From: Clostridiales bacterium | Lineage (GTDB): Bacteria > Bacillota > Clostridia > Saccharofermentanales > Saccharofermentanaceae | DNA length: 64,000 bases | Direction: 5' to 3' | Assembly: GCA_017649645.1 (NCBI GenBank) | Contig: JAGCGK010000042.1 | Location: forward strand, 1 to 64,000 | Shown: positions 62,843-64,000 of the stretch, piece after piece | How positions within the stretch are numbered: the first letter of the stretch is position 1 | How the letters are laid out: every line of letters begins with the position of its first letter | Notes under the pieces: model-generated | Seen by the model: only the letters and a program-made list of their open reading frames with translations | Database searches by the model: none | Told to the model about the DNA's origin: nothing | Position numbers and translations under genes: made by a program

Positions 62843-63703
62843 TCAGGAATTCTTCCTCTTGTTGCAATTCTGTCTGTAAACACGCGGAGAACAACCTAGT
62901 TGCTCTTTGAAAACCCTGTTAAATGCGGTTATAGACTGAAATCCGGATTGGAATGCACATTCAGTAATAGATATAGACTCATCAGCCAACAGACCGCTCG
63001 CCTTATTGATCCTCAGATGTGCTATATAAGTAGTAAGATTATTCTTCAAATACTTCTTGAAAAGTCTGGAGAAATAATAAGGACTCAGACCAACATATTC
63101 AGCAACGTCAGTCTGGGTGATACTCTCGCAGAAATGCTCGTCGATATATGTCAAAGCAGCCTTTATGTGCTTTCTGTCTGATGCTGACTCGATATTGGCA
63201 ACACGACTGTCACTTTGCTCTCTCATGATATGTTCTGCTATAAGAATAAATATCTCAAGCATCTTGGCTTTGCACTTTGATTCACTGAAATCTGAAATAT
63301 TATCATAGCAGTCTCTTATCTCGAACATCCGCTGAGCAATGTTCTCAGCAAGTCTCGGATACATCTTTGAATCGATCTTATGACAGCTTTTCAGCATCTC
63401 GTAATGAGATACGAGATCCAGATTGTTTTCGATAAGTGTATGTGTGAAATGAACCAACAATGATGAATTATGCGGAACATATATGGATTCATGTACTTCG
63501 TTAGGCCATACAAGAAGGATATCATTCTTGTTTAATATGATATCTTCGCCTTCAACTCTGTATTTACAGTTATCATTGAGCGCAAGCGTAAACTCACCCG
63601 CAGAATGATAATGCGGATCATATTTAGTCATTAACCATCGGTAATTTACAGATATTCCTCTGACGGTTCTAAATAGTAATTGATCTTTGTTCGGCTTAAC
63701 CAT
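62843..63703 (-). CDS. AraC-family regulator with cupin sensor domain
   Basis: 286 residues. N-terminal cupin-like domain (~20-110: DPHYHSAGEFTLAL, ILLVWPNEVHESIYVP) and C-terminal double HTH of AraC type (~185-280: ITQTDVAEYVGLSPYYFSRLFKKYLKNN and SITECAFQSGFQSITAFNRVFKEQLGCSP). This layout usually senses sugars or related small molecules and activates catabolic genes. No ribosome binding site precedes the ATG; TATAAT lies about 30 bases upstream on the minus strand (63738-63733). The target is unknown; tldD lies 46 bases downstream on the same strand. Confidence 0.9.
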   Translation of the reverse strand: MVKPNKDQLLFRTVRGISVNYRWLMTKYDPHYHSAGEFTLALNDNCKYRVEGEDIILNKNDILLVWPNEVHESIYVPHNSSLLVHFTHTLIENNLDLVSHYEMLKSCHKIDSKMYPRLAENIAQRMFEIRDCYDNISDFSESKCKAKMLEIFILIAEHIMREQSDSRVANIESASDRKHIKAALTYIDEHFCESITQTDVAEYVGLSPYYFSRLFKKYLKNNLTTYIAHLRINKASGLLADESISITECAFQSGFQSITAFNRVFKEQLGCSPRVYRQNCNKRKNS

Positions 63704-63789
63704 GAATGCATAATAGCAAAAATCGGTTAGAAATTATATCAAATTCGCTAATTTTTTATATTTTTTATCTTAATGTATATATAGAATAA

Positions 63790-63817
63790 CTTTGTAAAAG
63801 ATATGGCTTTTACAAAG
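63790..63817. repeat. Perfect 11-bp inverted repeat upstream of the AraC-type gene
   Basis: CTTTGTAAAAG and CTTTTACAAAG around ATATGG. It lies between the AraC-type gene promoter region and a terminator. On the plus strand it follows TATATA (63776-63784 region) and is followed by the terminator, so it could also be the body of a ~65-base RNA. Confidence 0.6.
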
Positions 63818-63827
63818 GGAAGAAAAT

Positions 63828-63856
63828 AAAAAATGCCGTCATAGACGGCATTTTTT
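63828..63856. terminator. Bidirectional terminator
   Basis: A perfect 13-bp stem AAAAAATGCCGTC / GACGGCATTTTTT around ATA. Its position 21 bases beyond the stop codon of the next, minus-strand gene fits that gene; T-runs are present in both directions. Confidence 0.92.
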
Positions 63857-63876
63857 ATTGTTTTATTGTCATTAAA

Positions 63877-64000
63877 TTAATAACGTTTGATCTTCCTGGA
63901 AGTGTTCTTTTCAAATTCTTCCTTACGATATACAGTTTTCTTGATCTTCTTATAATTGATCAATTTCTCGTTAACTTCATCACAAATCGATTCAAGCAAC
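63877..64000 (-). CDS. AMP-forming (long-chain) acyl-CoA ligase, C-terminal end only
   Basis: A minus-strand frame enters at the window edge and ends with TAA at 63879-63877, giving the last 40 residues. LINYKKIKKTVYRKEEFEKN followed by TSRKIKRY matches the C-terminal end of long-chain acyl-CoA synthetases, including the adenylation-domain Lys region. The 5' part is beyond 64000, so the substrate cannot be judged. Confidence 0.7.
   Translation of the reverse strand, partial: LLESICDEVNEKLINYKKIKKTVYRKEEFEKNTSRKIKRY

Overview
The window looks like ordinary chromosome from an anaerobic member of the Clostridia (Firmicutes), probably a gut or rumen fermenter. The support for this is a trimeric bifurcating-type [FeFe] hydrogenase, AGGAGG-type ribosome binding sites, the rny-ymdB and phoH-pgpH-ybeY-era-recO gene orders, a miaB-mutS-mutL-miaA operon, a leucine T-box, a LexA system with GAAC-N4-GTTC boxes, and secreted proteins with paired DUF4214 modules. 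Genus cannot be settled from the sequence. There is no transposase, integrase, prophage or CRISPR array.

Layout. 1-6.2 kb: the 3' end of recN, an RluA-type pseudouridine synthase, and the hydCBA hydrogenase operon behind a Rex-like operator. 6.3-9.9 kb: a small secreted protein, a lipoprotein, and a GNAT/aldo-keto reductase fusion. 10-19.3 kb: rny under a consensus promoter, then the overlapping operon ymdB-lspA-rluD-phoH-pgpH-(ybeY::era)-recO, in which YbeY and Era are one polypeptide. 19.4-31.5 kb: tRNA-Leu(CAG) and four paralogous secreted beta-helix/DUF4214 proteins, interrupted by a nuclease-helicase gene that appears leaderless. A decayed tRNA-Leu and a 3' fragment of the helicase gene mark past duplications. 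All four paralogues share a promoter of the form TTTRCA-N17-TAAAAT, and most have a terminator-like hairpin between promoter and ribosome binding site.

31.5-39.5 kb: a flippase-like membrane protein, an amidohydrolase overlapping a heterodimeric ABC exporter, and leuA behind a T-box. 39.5-40 kb: a non-coding block with three 55-bp repeats and three 20-bp repeats. 40-48.6 kb: a D,D-carboxypeptidase and miaB-mutS-mutL-miaA. 48.7-52.6 kb: lexA, a divergent sigma-region-4-like regulator, and a TIM-barrel/acyl-CoA ligase fusion. 52.7-58 kb: a DUF3846 protein, a one-pass membrane protein, gdhA and a thioester adhesin. 58-64 kb: a possible 41-residue small protein, a DUF896 gene behind a perfect LexA box, metY, pmbA/tldD, an AraC-type regulator, and the 3' end of an acyl-CoA ligase.

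How parts fit together. lexA and the DUF896 gene both carry GAAC-N4-GTTY boxes and, with recN and mutSL, form a DNA-repair theme. The most unusual material is the DUF4214 array with its shared leader architecture and duplication scars, together with three uncommon gene fusions (GNAT-AKR, YbeY-Era, TIM barrel-acyl-CoA ligase).
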